A model generated the notes under the pieces. That model was not told where the DNA came from. It searched no databases and saw only the letters and a list, made by a program, of their open reading frames with translations. This document shows positions 26,454 to 34,700 of a DNA stretch of 64,000 nt, piece by piece. The stretch spans positions 372,001 through 436,000 of the forward strand of contig NZ_FNRJ01000001.1 in assembly GCF_900107855.1 (NCBI RefSeq), given 5' to 3'. Position 1 is the stretch's first letter. Each line of letters starts with the position of its first letter. Position numbers and translations under genes: made by a program. The stretch comes from Marinobacterium iners DSM 11526. GTDB lineage: Bacteria; Pseudomonadota; Gammaproteobacteria; Pseudomonadales; Balneatricaceae.

Positions 26454-28645
26454 TCGTGTATCGCGCCACGTACCAGTAGACGCTTGATTCGCCGTTGTAA
26501 TCTCACCGGTATCAACCTCCCAACCCTGGAGCCCCAGCGGGTACTGAGCAATGAAAGCAGTTTGTCGAATATCCAGCGCCGTCGCCCACAGCTCCGGTCA
26601 ACCAACAAAGCCCGCTCCATTTGCGCTCGGATCAAATCAACAGTGACCGATGCAGTTACCGTCCCAAACGCAAGCCCGTCGGTATATGCCTGATGATAAA
26701 ACGCCGTGTCTACGGATACTGCCCTTGATCTATCCACTGTTTCAGAGAGGAGCCTGGAATAGTCAGACGCTACCGAATTCCAAAACTCTACCCACGCGTT
26801 ACTATCCGTATATTGTTTGAATAGATGGCTACCTGCACGGCCCGCCAGCCGCTCCGGGAATGCACCTATATCCGATGCCACAACAGGGAGTCCTGCCTCC
26901 AGTGCGAGACTTAATGTATAGCTGTACGTCTCGGCACACAGCGCAGGAAACCACACAACATGTGGAGAAATCTCTTTAATCAGCTGTATTGCATCTGACT
27001 CTGCATAAGCACCATGTGTGATCACACGCTCATTCAAAACACGGTAGGCATAGCCAAGCAAATGAAACTGAACACGTTGATCTTGTATTTCAGTTGCAAC
27101 CGTTTCCAACACATCAGCTCCCTTTTCAGGACTGAGTGCTCCCAACACCAAAACCTTTAGAGGTCCTGTACCGCGTTCGGGTGGCTGCAGGTTGTTATCG
27201 AGGCGGTGGTTATCCATATGCGGCGCAATCACCCAGCTTTTCAGGTGACTGAACTCATCCAGGCTGGACAATCGTCGGTGCATATCACCACTTGGGCAAA
27301 TAAGGTAGCGTGCCCGATCAAGCAGAAACAACTGATTTTCACGCCATTGCTTTGCCGTAACCCCTGTGGGTAAAGGGATATGTTCTGCACAAAGCCTGTC
27401 ACGCTCAGCGTGATCTCCTACAAAAATACCGTCTTTGCCGAGCAAGGCGGGATTTCCGTTGACGATCGTGTAGTCATGCAGCGTGTAGTCCATGGAGACC
27501 GATAAATCACGCGCCACCCCCCACACGCGCGTCGGCAGGCCCAGTGTATGATGAAAATGGGCGTGACCAACACCTGCTGCAGACAGTAATTGCAGTAATT
27601 GGGGATAGTCTGCCTCTATTTCAAAATCAATGTACAGGCCTTTTGCAAACGGCTTGAGGTGCAACCGTACTGTGCCGCCGGTGATGGGTTCAAGCAGTAG
27701 GTATACAAGCTCTTGTTGCTCTGCAATCAGTTCGCGCAGATGAGTGTAAACACCGCCTCCCATGCCATGAGCAATCAAGAGCACCTTTGGCTTCCGAATT
27801 GCTGCAAGTACCTTAACGTACGCCAATAACCGCCATTCCCTTGCTGGATCTTCCGCGATAAATCGCTGAACATCGGCATTATATGCAGGGTATCGCTTTA
27901 ATAGCGTCAGTAGATTTGCGTCTTTCCGAGGATTCGATTCTTCTGCGAAACTGACAGCGCCTTTGTGATAGACAAACACATTCAGGGCATGCAGATTCGT
28001 CCACCCAGCGGCAATGGCTTTTTGGCACCAGTCGTTTTCTTCCCCATAGCCACGGCCGTAGGCTTCCTCATCGAAAAGGCCCAGCAATTCGATTGCGTCA
28101 CGCCGCATATACATGCAGCACCCAACACCTGTCGGGAGCTCTACACTCGTCGTTGCCGGGACCGAATCCTTGAATGCCTGATCAATCACCTCCAGAGAAA
28201 GCCCTGTTGGCAACTCATTATCCTCGCAGAAAACCGGAAAACTACACACGGTTGCGTTATTGGCCGTTGCAGTCACCGACGCGACTTGGGCGTGGCTATA
28301 AGCGGTTTGCTGCAGCCGCTCTAACCAGTCATTTGCTACTTCCACATCGCTGTTCAATAACAGCACATCGGCCTCTGGGTGGAGTTGCATACCCTTGTTG
28401 ACTGTTCCGACAAACCCAAGGTTGCTGCTGTTCTCATGCAGCTCAAACCCGAGCGCCTGATGTTGATCACGTAACCATTGGGTAATCTCAGGTTCGGGCG
28501 AGCAATCATTGATAACCACAAGACGGGCCCAGCGATGATCTATGCTTTTGGCAGCCGTTACAATGGCAGCACAGGTCTCATTAAAACCGGCGTAGACCGG
28601 GATGATGACATCGACGGCCCGGTAGGAGGTTTTCAAATCGCTCAT
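26450..28645 (-). CDS. Bimodular glycosyltransferase (GT2 followed by GT4-like domain)
   Basis: The 731-residue protein has two catalytic modules. Residues about 10-260 are GT2: VDVIIPVYAGFNETC, VINDCSP, and LLLNSDVEVANDWL as the DxD region. Residues about 300-680 are a GT-B (family 4) module, with VLVLGALSPEKGADVLE and the acidic motif ETYSYTLSLALEAGLPVVAS. It could add two sugars in turn or make a repeating disaccharide. A basic tail (residues 690-731) may bind the membrane. It overlaps the preceding sulfotransferase gene by 1 base and the next GT gene by 4 bases, so the three are coupled. Confidence 0.86.
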   Translation of the reverse strand: MSDLKTSYRAVDVIIPVYAGFNETCAAIVTAAKSIDHRWARLVVINDCSPEPEITQWLRDQHQALGFELHENSSNLGFVGTVNKGMQLHPEADVLLLNSDVEVANDWLERLQQTAYSHAQVASVTATANNATVCSFPVFCEDNELPTGLSLEVIDQAFKDSVPATTSVELPTGVGCCMYMRRDAIELLGLFDEEAYGRGYGEENDWCQKAIAAGWTNLHALNVFVYHKGAVSFAEESNPRKDANLLTLLKRYPAYNADVQRFIAEDPAREWRLLAYVKVLAAIRKPKVLLIAHGMGGGVYTHLRELIAEQQELVYLLLEPITGGTVRLHLKPFAKGLYIDFEIEADYPQLLQLLSAAGVGHAHFHHTLGLPTRVWGVARDLSVSMDYTLHDYTIVNGNPALLGKDGIFVGDHAERDRLCAEHIPLPTGVTAKQWRENQLFLLDRARYLICPSGDMHRRLSSLDEFSHLKSWVIAPHMDNHRLDNNLQPPERGTGPLKVLVLGALSPEKGADVLETVATEIQDQRVQFHLLGYAYRVLNERVITHGAYAESDAIQLIKEISPHVVWFPALCAETYSYTLSLALEAGLPVVASDIGAFPERLAGRAGSHLFKQYTDSNAWVEFWNSVASDYSRLLSETVDRSRAVSVDTAFYHQAYTDGLAFGTVTASVTVDLIRAQMERALLVDRSCGRRRWIFDKLLSLLSTRWGSRVGRLIPVRLQRRIKRLLVRGAIHE

Positions 28646-29823
28646 TAACTTTTTTTCCGCAAAAACAGTTTCTTATAAATACGAACAGGCAGGCGCGATT
28701 CCAGCTCTTCCAACCGTTGGCGTACTATATTCAGTTGTGCCACTTCGGCATCAAGCGATGTACAGCGCTGGACCAATGCTTCAAGCGCTTGATCACGCTG
28801 CTCAACGACATTTTGCGCATGAGTATGCAACTGGCCCAACGCTTCATGCTGCTGCCACAGATCGGCAATTTGGGTATCTCGGTTTGCCAAAATGGCAAGC
28901 GCCTGCTCATGCGCTTCGCCCAGTTGATCCAGCTGGGCGCGGCTTGACTGCAACTCCATCACCGTACGATTGTAATCTTCGTATTGTTCGGCGAGTTGAC
29001 GCAACAGCGATATTGTTTCTTCGCAGGGACTCCAACGGTCAGGCTGATACAGCTCAGGGGCCTTGCTACCCATGATGGCATTGAACAGGGCTTCCGTACG
29101 CTCGCCCAGAATACCTGCCAGCTGTTGTGAGCCCGCTTTATGATGCCTTAGATCCGATTGAATCCACTCTTTTATCTGCGTTGGCTCTGGTGAGACGCTC
29201 AACCCACAGGCCCGTAAGAAATGCTCTGTGGTGGTACCGGGCGACCGCATCAATTGATCATAACTTCCCACGGCACTCATGGCAGCAGGCAGCGTTGTAC
29301 AGAACAGTTGGGCACAGACTGCATGCTCAAGCCAAAGGGCATTGGCATGATCAGGCTTGATGCCATCACGTCGCAGCAAAGATGCCTGGACTTCTGCCGG
29401 ATGGCGCAACAAGTGAATGGCACAGCAATCAGCTCCTTCGAGCGCAAACACTTTTTGCCAAAACGGTGCCAACAGGCAAAGCCGCGGGTCCTTGATTGCA
29501 ACCAAAGACCGGCCGCTGAGCAGTTTCCTGGCAAAAGACCGAGCCTGATCAAACAATGGACCGGCCAGCTCAGGCGCTTCACACACAGCAGACAAGGCAT
29601 CCGCTGCTACAGGTGTGAACCACTTCAGCTCAGCATGAGCCAGCAGCGCTTCATTCAGTCGCACCAACTCACGGTGCTCCCAAAAGCCTTTATCGTTGAC
29701 CCCTGCTTCTGCCTCAAGCAGATCATCACCAAAATACACGCCAGCAGATGCGATCGCACCGGACAGTGCTGATGTACCGCTACGATGCATGCCAAGAATG
29801 AATAGCGCCCTGGGGGTTTGCAC
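28645..29823 (-). CDS. Sulfotransferase-family protein with C-terminal coiled coil
   Basis: The first 250 residues match sulfotransferases. The 5'-phosphosulfate loop is LFILGMHRSGTSALSGAI, and HLLRHPAEVQASLL is the 3'-phosphate region of PAPS binding. Residues about 275-375 are a coiled coil rich in Gln, Glu and Leu; a basic tail ends the protein. The start is GTG at 29823 with an AGG 10 bases upstream; no ATG precedes the P-loop closely. The gene heads an eight-gene minus-strand unit of glycan genes. It may sulfate a sugar of that glycan, and the coiled coil may dock it to the glycosyltransferases. Substrate and partner are inference. Confidence 0.8.
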   Translation of the reverse strand: MQTPRALFILGMHRSGTSALSGAIASAGVYFGDDLLEAEAGVNDKGFWEHRELVRLNEALLAHAELKWFTPVAADALSAVCEAPELAGPLFDQARSFARKLLSGRSLVAIKDPRLCLLAPFWQKVFALEGADCCAIHLLRHPAEVQASLLRRDGIKPDHANALWLEHAVCAQLFCTTLPAAMSAVGSYDQLMRSPGTTTEHFLRACGLSVSPEPTQIKEWIQSDLRHHKAGSQQLAGILGERTEALFNAIMGSKAPELYQPDRWSPCEETISLLRQLAEQYEDYNRTVMELQSSRAQLDQLGEAHEQALAILANRDTQIADLWQQHEALGQLHTHAQNVVEQRDQALEALVQRCTSLDAEVAQLNIVRQRLEELESRLPVRIYKKLFLRKKS

Positions 29824-29881
29824 GGGTCAATACCTGAGGCCGAAAACGTTGGGAAGAGTATACACGAGGCGTGTAAAGGAC

Positions 29882-29907
29882 AAAAATAAGAGGGGTCGCC
29901 CCCTCTT
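29882..29907 (-). terminator. Terminator after the parvulin gene
   Basis: AAGAGGGG and CCCCTCTT form an eight-pair stem with a four-base loop (29888-29907). Read on the minus strand it is followed by A and five Ts. It lies 41 bases after the stop of the parvulin gene, so the glycan operon starting at 29823 probably has its own promoter in the short gap beyond it. Confidence 0.75.
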
Positions 29908-29947
29908 GAATATGAAGAAAACGCGAGTACTGGAACTACCGCCTATT

Positions 29948-30838
29948 CTAGCGGGTTTTGGCAGGTTGCAGGTTGTAAAATTCAATCAATTCCTGCATGT
30001 CCATCCCTGACGTGTAGTTGTCCATGATATCACGTTCACTTTCCTGAATCGAGGTCTGGATATAGTTGTTGCGAATCGACTGAATTAATTGATCCTTAAC
30101 TTCATCAAATTCCAATTGGCGCGCAGGTAGCCGTTTATCCAACTGAATCAGGTGCAGGCCAAAACGTGTTTCGACTATCCCGCTCAATTCACCTGGTTCA
30201 TTGAGTGCAAAAACCGCATCTTCAAACGGCTTGACCATTCGGCCACGAGCAAAGGTCCCTAAATCGCCTCCTTTGGCAACGGAGCCGTTGTCTTCGGAGT
30301 ACTCAACAGCCAGCTTATCAAACTCAGTCTCGCCGCTCGCTATTCGTTCACGAATGGACTCAAGCAGCGCCATTTTCTCCTGCTTTTCAGCTTCATCCTT
30401 GAATGTAAGCAGAATATGGCGCGCCTGCACCTGCTCCGGCTTCGTGAATCGGTCTTTTTCCGCCCGATACTGTTCTCGTGCCAACGGTGTAAAATCAGGT
30501 ATTTCGAGATCTGCTCTCAATTTCTCACGCAGAAGCGCAACCAGCGCATTCTCATAGGCAATGCGAACAGCATTTGCAACCTTGGGATCACTTGCAAGAC
30601 CCTCTTTTTCCGCCGCAATTGCCACTGCCCGTCGCATATCCAGCTGGTCTATAAAGTTGCCCAACAAAAGAGGCTGGTCCATCAGGCGATTAACGTCATT
30701 TTCAGGCAGTGACGCCAGCTCCTGTTTCACATCCTCATTATTGAGTGGAGCCGACTTCCCAATCACCAGATCTGCGAATACAGGCAAAGACACGCCCAAC
30801 AGCAAAGGCAAACAGGCCAGTTTAAGCTTTGTATTCAT
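29948..30838 (-). CDS. Periplasmic parvulin-type peptidyl-prolyl isomerase
   Basis: The 296-residue protein has a Sec signal peptide (cut near residue 22, VFA/D), a helical N-terminal part and one parvulin domain at about residues 135-235. The domain starts VQARHILLTF and contains GGDLGTFARGRMVKPFEDAVF and RFGLHLIQL. A helical tail follows. The layout resembles PpiC/SurA-like folding helpers and the EpsD-type isomerases of exopolysaccharide loci. It lies directly downstream of the 511-aa exported protein gene, separated by a terminator-like hairpin, which suggests a folding role for that protein; this is inference. Confidence 0.88.
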   Translation of the reverse strand: MNTKLKLACLPLLLGVSLPVFADLVIGKSAPLNNEDVKQELASLPENDVNRLMDQPLLLGNFIDQLDMRRAVAIAAEKEGLASDPKVANAVRIAYENALVALLREKLRADLEIPDFTPLAREQYRAEKDRFTKPEQVQARHILLTFKDEAEKQEKMALLESIRERIASGETEFDKLAVEYSEDNGSVAKGGDLGTFARGRMVKPFEDAVFALNEPGELSGIVETRFGLHLIQLDKRLPARQLEFDEVKDQLIQSIRNNYIQTSIQESERDIMDNYTSGMDMQELIEFYNLQPAKTR

Positions 30839-30877
30839 ATTACTCCTTGATCAGTTTGCATCGATAATACGGCCACT

Positions 30878-30902
30878 AAAAAAGGGGCCGAAGCCCCTTT
30901 TT
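30878..30902 (-). terminator. Terminator between the 511-aa exported protein gene and the parvulin gene
   Basis: GGGGC, a CGAA loop and GCCCC are flanked by an A-run and a T-run, so the hairpin can work on both strands. On the minus strand it lies 31 bases after the exported protein's stop and is followed by six Ts. Partial readthrough would let the parvulin gene be expressed at a lower level. Confidence 0.75.
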
Positions 30903-30932
30903 AGTCTCAAACTAACTTAGTTAGTTCAATTA

Positions 30933-32468
30933 TTACAGCGACTCGTCACGGGTGTAACCGTGGTTAGCGGAGAAGCCGTAGTTCAGGATGCCTTCAGAAC
31001 CTACACCGTTCTCCAGAGTAGTTGCACTGAAGCCAGTTACAGGGTAACCATCCAGAGTGATGTTGCCATCAGTCAGCGTACGAGAGTCGTTGAAGATCAT
31101 GTTCATCCAACCGCTCTGGAAGCCATCAGCCGCAACGTTCACACCTACAGCGCCGTGAGCACCGAACAGGTTGCTGTTATCGAAGGTTACAATCTGAGTT
31201 TCCTTACACAGGCTCTGAGAGTCTGCTACGGAAGCCGGAGAGAAGCCCGGGTTATCAACTGAAGCTTCAGCTTCTTCGCGGTTGAAGTAAGTGAAGTCAA
31301 CACCTACTTCAGCACAAGCAGCAACACTGCCGTCAGTAGACTGCTGGAAGGTTTTGTTGAACGGAGCAACAGCTGCGTCGTCACCTACCTGGTGGCTGTA
31401 AGCAGGATAGTAGCTAACAGGATCCACTACGTTTGCCAGCGGGTTACGCTCGTCTACGTAGTAATGCTTGGTCGGGAAGGTAACAACCCAGTCAGTTTTG
31501 GCTTCGTTAAACGGGTTAACAGAGTACTGGTTAACAATGCTCTTACGCATCAGCAGTGCGGATACTGCATCAACGTTCTGGCTGCTGCTGGTGGCGTCAA
31601 AAGTTGCCATAGCGGTAGAGCCAGTAACTTCGCTCAGCCAGTAAGCTTCTGCAGGAACAACATCGTGCAGGCCAGGTGCCTGAGTTGACGGCAGAACTAC
31701 CAGGTTATCAGTAGAAGAAGCCGGGTTGTAGAAATCAGCCAGCACTGTCGGCTCAGAGGTAATCTGCTTACCGCTGTTTACGTTCTGGAAGGTTACAGAA
31801 CCTTTCAGCGCGTTGATCGGAGCCACGAACTGATCACGAGCAGTGGTGATATCGTTGATCATCAGATCACGAACCACATCACAGTCACGCGGAGTGCCGT
31901 TTACATGCTTGGCATAGTAAGCGATGGAGTCATCAACCTGAGTCTGAGTACCGCCGATGATGCGACCCATTGAGATCACTTCGATGTGACCTTCGGTGGT
32001 ACGCTCCAGACCGGTACGACCTGTATCGGCATTGCCATCTACAAAGTCAGCATTGGTGAAGTCAACACCCGGCACATTGAACTCAGCGCTAGGAGTCAGC
32101 TTACCAACAGTACAGCTGGTGTCAAAAGTCTGAACGCGCGCGCCGCCCTGAGCGGTTTTAACGATGGAAGCGTTCCACACATCGTACGGAGACAGCACTA
32201 CGTTAAAGTCACGAGCATCACGGCTGTTCTCGGATTCACGGAAGCGAATCTTGAAAGCAACTGTATCAGCTGTGGTGTTAGTGATGTTGATGTTAGTGTT
32301 GTAGCCGTTATTCACGGTGTAGTAGGGGAACAACAGCACTTCACCAATACCGTCGTTGCTGATGCTCACTGCCTGTGCATTAGCGGCCACCAGCGCACCC
32401 ATTGCCAGACCGACAGCGGCAGCAACAGGCTTGGACACGAATGCCGTTTTATTGATCGTTTTCTTCAT
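30933..32468 (-). CDS. Abundant exported protein of unknown function (511 residues)
   Basis: The product has a Sec signal peptide (cut near residue 33, AQA/V). The mature chain is beta-rich and Asn/Thr/Ser-rich, starting VSISNDGIGEVLLFPYYTVN. I have seen proteins with this start in marine gammaproteobacteria without an assigned role. Four cysteines, in TSCTVG, RDCDVV, AACAEV and SLCKET, could form two disulfides. Codon choice is highly biased (for example GGT, CGT, GAA, AAC), a sign of strong expression, and the gene has its own promoter, an AAAGGAA ribosome site and a terminator. It is probably a secreted or surface protein. A type II secretion locus begins 4 kb away, making it a candidate cargo. 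Confidence 0.82.
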   Translation of the reverse strand: MKKTINKTAFVSKPVAAAVGLAMGALVAANAQAVSISNDGIGEVLLFPYYTVNNGYNTNINITNTTADTVAFKIRFRESENSRDARDFNVVLSPYDVWNASIVKTAQGGARVQTFDTSCTVGKLTPSAEFNVPGVDFTNADFVDGNADTGRTGLERTTEGHIEVISMGRIIGGTQTQVDDSIAYYAKHVNGTPRDCDVVRDLMINDITTARDQFVAPINALKGSVTFQNVNSGKQITSEPTVLADFYNPASSTDNLVVLPSTQAPGLHDVVPAEAYWLSEVTGSTAMATFDATSSSQNVDAVSALLMRKSIVNQYSVNPFNEAKTDWVVTFPTKHYYVDERNPLANVVDPVSYYPAYSHQVGDDAAVAPFNKTFQQSTDGSVAACAEVGVDFTYFNREEAEASVDNPGFSPASVADSQSLCKETQIVTFDNSNLFGAHGAVGVNVAADGFQSGWMNMIFNDSRTLTDGNITLDGYPVTGFSATTLENGVGSEGILNYGFSANHGYTRDESL

Positions 32469-32559
32469 TGCAAAATTCCTTTAATCATCTATGACGGAAT
32501 CGATCTTGCTAAATATTGCTCAACACCTGACCTGCAATCAAGTGCCAGTACGCAATCCC

Positions 32560-32589
32560 ATAATAACACCGGCTTTTTACACAAGACAA
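32560..32589 (-). promoter_or_regulatory. Promoter of the 511-aa exported protein gene
   Basis: On the minus strand TTGTCT (32584-32589) and TATTAT (32560-32565) are 18 bases apart, about 90 bases upstream of the ATG. The leader is AT-rich and ends with AAAGGAA before the start codon. Confidence 0.5.
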
Positions 32590-32658
32590 GAGCAGATTCG
32601 TTTTATATACCCTGTCTCATCCAGCTTGCCGGATCGAACTCCACACGGTTGTGGCGGT

Positions 32659-33069
32659 TCACAGACTCTTACTGTACCACCACTTGCCATCAACGAGTTG
32701 CCAGCGCTCTTGAATCGGCTGAACACCATCAATCGGCTGGCCATCTGTTGTTAATGACCGGTAACCAATCATCACACGAACTTCGGCAATATCACCCTGT
32801 ATTTCTACGCTTTGCGTGCTGGCATTCACCCAACGTACATGGCGACCAAAGCGGTTCTGAAAGGCCTTTTTCGAATACACCGCGCGGTAACCCGGTGTTT
32901 CGTATTCATATGCCTGGTCAAAATCACCGGCTATCAGTGCGTGCCAACGCTGCTCTGCACGCTCAGCCAAACGATTTTCCGCAGTTGGCAGCTTCAAGCT
33001 TGCACAGCCACTGACGACAAGCGCCAGCATCAGCATTGACAACCACTGGAGCGGGGCCTTGACCACCAT
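32659..33069 (-). CDS. Small lipoprotein of unknown function (DUF4440/NTF2-like fold possible)
   Basis: With the ATG at 33069 the product has 136 residues and a lipoprotein signal with the lipobox VVSGC (Cys22). An in-frame GTG at 33144 has an ideal AAGGAG 8 bases upstream but would put 25 polar residues before the signal. The start is therefore uncertain. The mature part (ALIAGDFDQAYEYETPGYRAVY, split here as ALIAGDFDQAY and EYETPGYR) and the C-terminal ERWQLVDGKWWY look like a cystatin/NTF2-type fold. It follows a sulfotransferase gene by about 195 bases. I cannot assign a function. Confidence 0.72.
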   Translation of the reverse strand: MVVKAPLQWLSMLMLALVVSGCASLKLPTAENRLAERAEQRWHALIAGDFDQAYEYETPGYRAVYSKKAFQNRFGRHVRWVNASTQSVEIQGDIAEVRVMIGYRSLTTDGQPIDGVQPIQERWQLVDGKWWYSKSL

Positions 33070-33264
33070 GGCCGCATGCTGACAAAACTGATTTTCAGTG
33101 TCAACGTGCTTTGGCGCTTTTTCACCCAAACGATGACTCAACACGTTTTTAACTCCTTCCACTTTAGGCATAAAACATGACTTTTTCGTTACAGCCGACT
33201 GCCTGAAACAGGCACGTGCTGCCTGTCCAAGTTAGAGCCAGGAACATCATTTAAGTTCAATGAC

Positions 33265-33987
33265 CTATACAGAACTTGGGCCATAGCCTGACAGCCAGTC
33301 ACTCAGATCTTTTTGCAGATATAGCTGCAGAGACTGAACAGGCTCGCGGTACAGCGCCCACAATACTGGCTTTAAACTTTCACGCAGCGGATAGCCTGGC
33401 CCCGCGAACACTCGCTCCTGCACTTGCGACTCGGCCTTAGCGGGCAGGTCCAACTGCAAAAAATCACAGACATCCTGCAAGACAAGGTACGGATGACGCT
33501 GTATATCCTGGTAGAAAATCGTTTTAACCGCCTCTTCGCCAAATATGCCGCGCCAGCGGCGTAACGTACTTTCGTACGCGCCGCGCGCGCGTGATCCCCG
33601 CGAGTTGAAATGATCGATGAACCACTGATCGCTCACCTCATCAATTTCAAGCTCTGCCCTCTTCAGGGCCATCAATGCCGATGACCATGCACGCTCGATC
33701 GGGTTACGCAGTATAAAAATAATCTTCAAATTCGGATACAGCTGTTGTATCTGTTTAACCGTCGCGTCACACAGCATTGCGTAAGCTGGTGTCATATCGC
33801 CTTCTATGCGGGTTGCATCGGTTGAAAACAGTGACTGGTACCATTTCAATGGCTCAGAAACATGACGCGCATTCCAGTAATGCACTTCCTTACCACCGGG
33901 AAAACCGACCTGTTCAATACGATTCAGCTGCTCATACAACCAGGTGGTACCCGACTTTTGCGCCCCAATACACATAAAGGTCAACAT
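33265..33987 (-). CDS. Sulfotransferase (PAPS-dependent)
   Basis: The 240-residue protein is a compact sulfotransferase. GAQKSGTTWLYEQL (residues 8-21) is the 5'-phosphosulfate loop and FILRNPIERAWSS the 3'-phosphate motif. ARGAYESTLRRWRGIFG resembles the substrate loop of heparan-sulfate-type sulfotransferases. It probably transfers sulfate from PAPS to a hydroxyl or amino group of a glycan in the cytoplasm before export. The ATG overlaps the stop of the preceding sulfotransferase by 7 bases, so the pair is coupled and the two may act in sequence. Confidence 0.87.
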   Translation of the reverse strand: MLTFMCIGAQKSGTTWLYEQLNRIEQVGFPGGKEVHYWNARHVSEPLKWYQSLFSTDATRIEGDMTPAYAMLCDATVKQIQQLYPNLKIIFILRNPIERAWSSALMALKRAELEIDEVSDQWFIDHFNSRGSRARGAYESTLRRWRGIFGEEAVKTIFYQDIQRHPYLVLQDVCDFLQLDLPAKAESQVQERVFAGPGYPLRESLKPVLWALYREPVQSLQLYLQKDLSDWLSGYGPSSV

Positions 33988-34700
33988 GGATAGCCATACC
34001 TTTGCAGTGCAGGCCTGACTGACTCAAGCTCCAGCCTGTTCATAGCGTCATGTTGCTGCTGCTCCCGACCTGAAGCGCTCACGAGCGACTCATCTGCCCT
34101 GCTCCAGTCCAAATCCAGCCGCAGCTGCTCACATACTTGCCGGACCTGGGACAGTGGCGAAGTACAAAACGCCTCGTACTGCAGCCAGGCATATTGTCCT
34201 GGGTGCTGGCGCCCAATATCGCTTGCCGCCATATTGGTTGCTGCCCAAAACTCCAGCACTGCCTGCTCACGCGAGCCGGCCAACTGAGGCCAAAAATGGC
34301 CATGCAGCTCAAACTGACGCTGGTTTGACGAAAACGCCATGGATGCCCCATTGCGTACAAGGTGCAGGAACTTGATATCCGGTCTTACTGCATACAGCAA
34401 ATCAAGCAGCAGCATTGCGCGCGGATTTTTCACCACGCATATTGCGCTGTTGCAGCCGACAAGATGATCGCCCAAGGCTTGCGCATAGGCTTCACTGAAC
34501 TCAGCCACCAACTCGGAAACTTGATCAGCCTTGCGACCAAGCCAACGGTCTACCCAGATGTCAAGCAAACGGGCGACAGGCATGGAATCAAGTGATTCGT
34601 TCAGCTCACTGCCTGCATAACAGCCCAGCTGCTGAAGAAATCTGACCACGGCACGGGTACCCGACCCACCGGAGCCACCTATAAGAAGAAGCTCAGACAT
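33981..34700 (-). CDS. Sulfotransferase-family protein
   Basis: The 239-residue product starts MSELLLIGGSGGSGTRAVVR, where GGSGGSGTR is the nucleotide-binding loop. FLHLVRNGASMAFS is the 3'-phosphate-binding region. The arrangement matches sulfotransferase family 3-like proteins found in glycan loci. The ATG at 34700 lies inside the end of the upstream ATP-binding gene (8-base overlap); a longer frame upstream is not supported. The substrate is unknown; the neighbours point to a glycan exported by Wzm/Wzt. Confidence 0.82.
   Translation of the reverse strand: MSELLLIGGSGGSGTRAVVRFLQQLGCYAGSELNESLDSMPVARLLDIWVDRWLGRKADQVSELVAEFSEAYAQALGDHLVGCNSAICVVKNPRAMLLLDLLYAVRPDIKFLHLVRNGASMAFSSNQRQFELHGHFWPQLAGSREQAVLEFWAATNMAASDIGRQHPGQYAWLQYEAFCTSPLSQVRQVCEQLRLDLDWSRADESLVSASGREQQQHDAMNRLELESVRPALQRYGYPC

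Noticed and set aside
31986-33014. A 342-codon plus-strand frame across the exported protein and lipoprotein genes
   Set aside because: It is antisense to genes with signal peptides and strong codon bias and has no recognisable features.
33199-33214. TGCCTG-AAA-CAGGCA hairpin after the sulfotransferase gene
   Set aside because: The stem is short, the loop has three bases and no T-run follows on either strand, so I do not call it a terminator.
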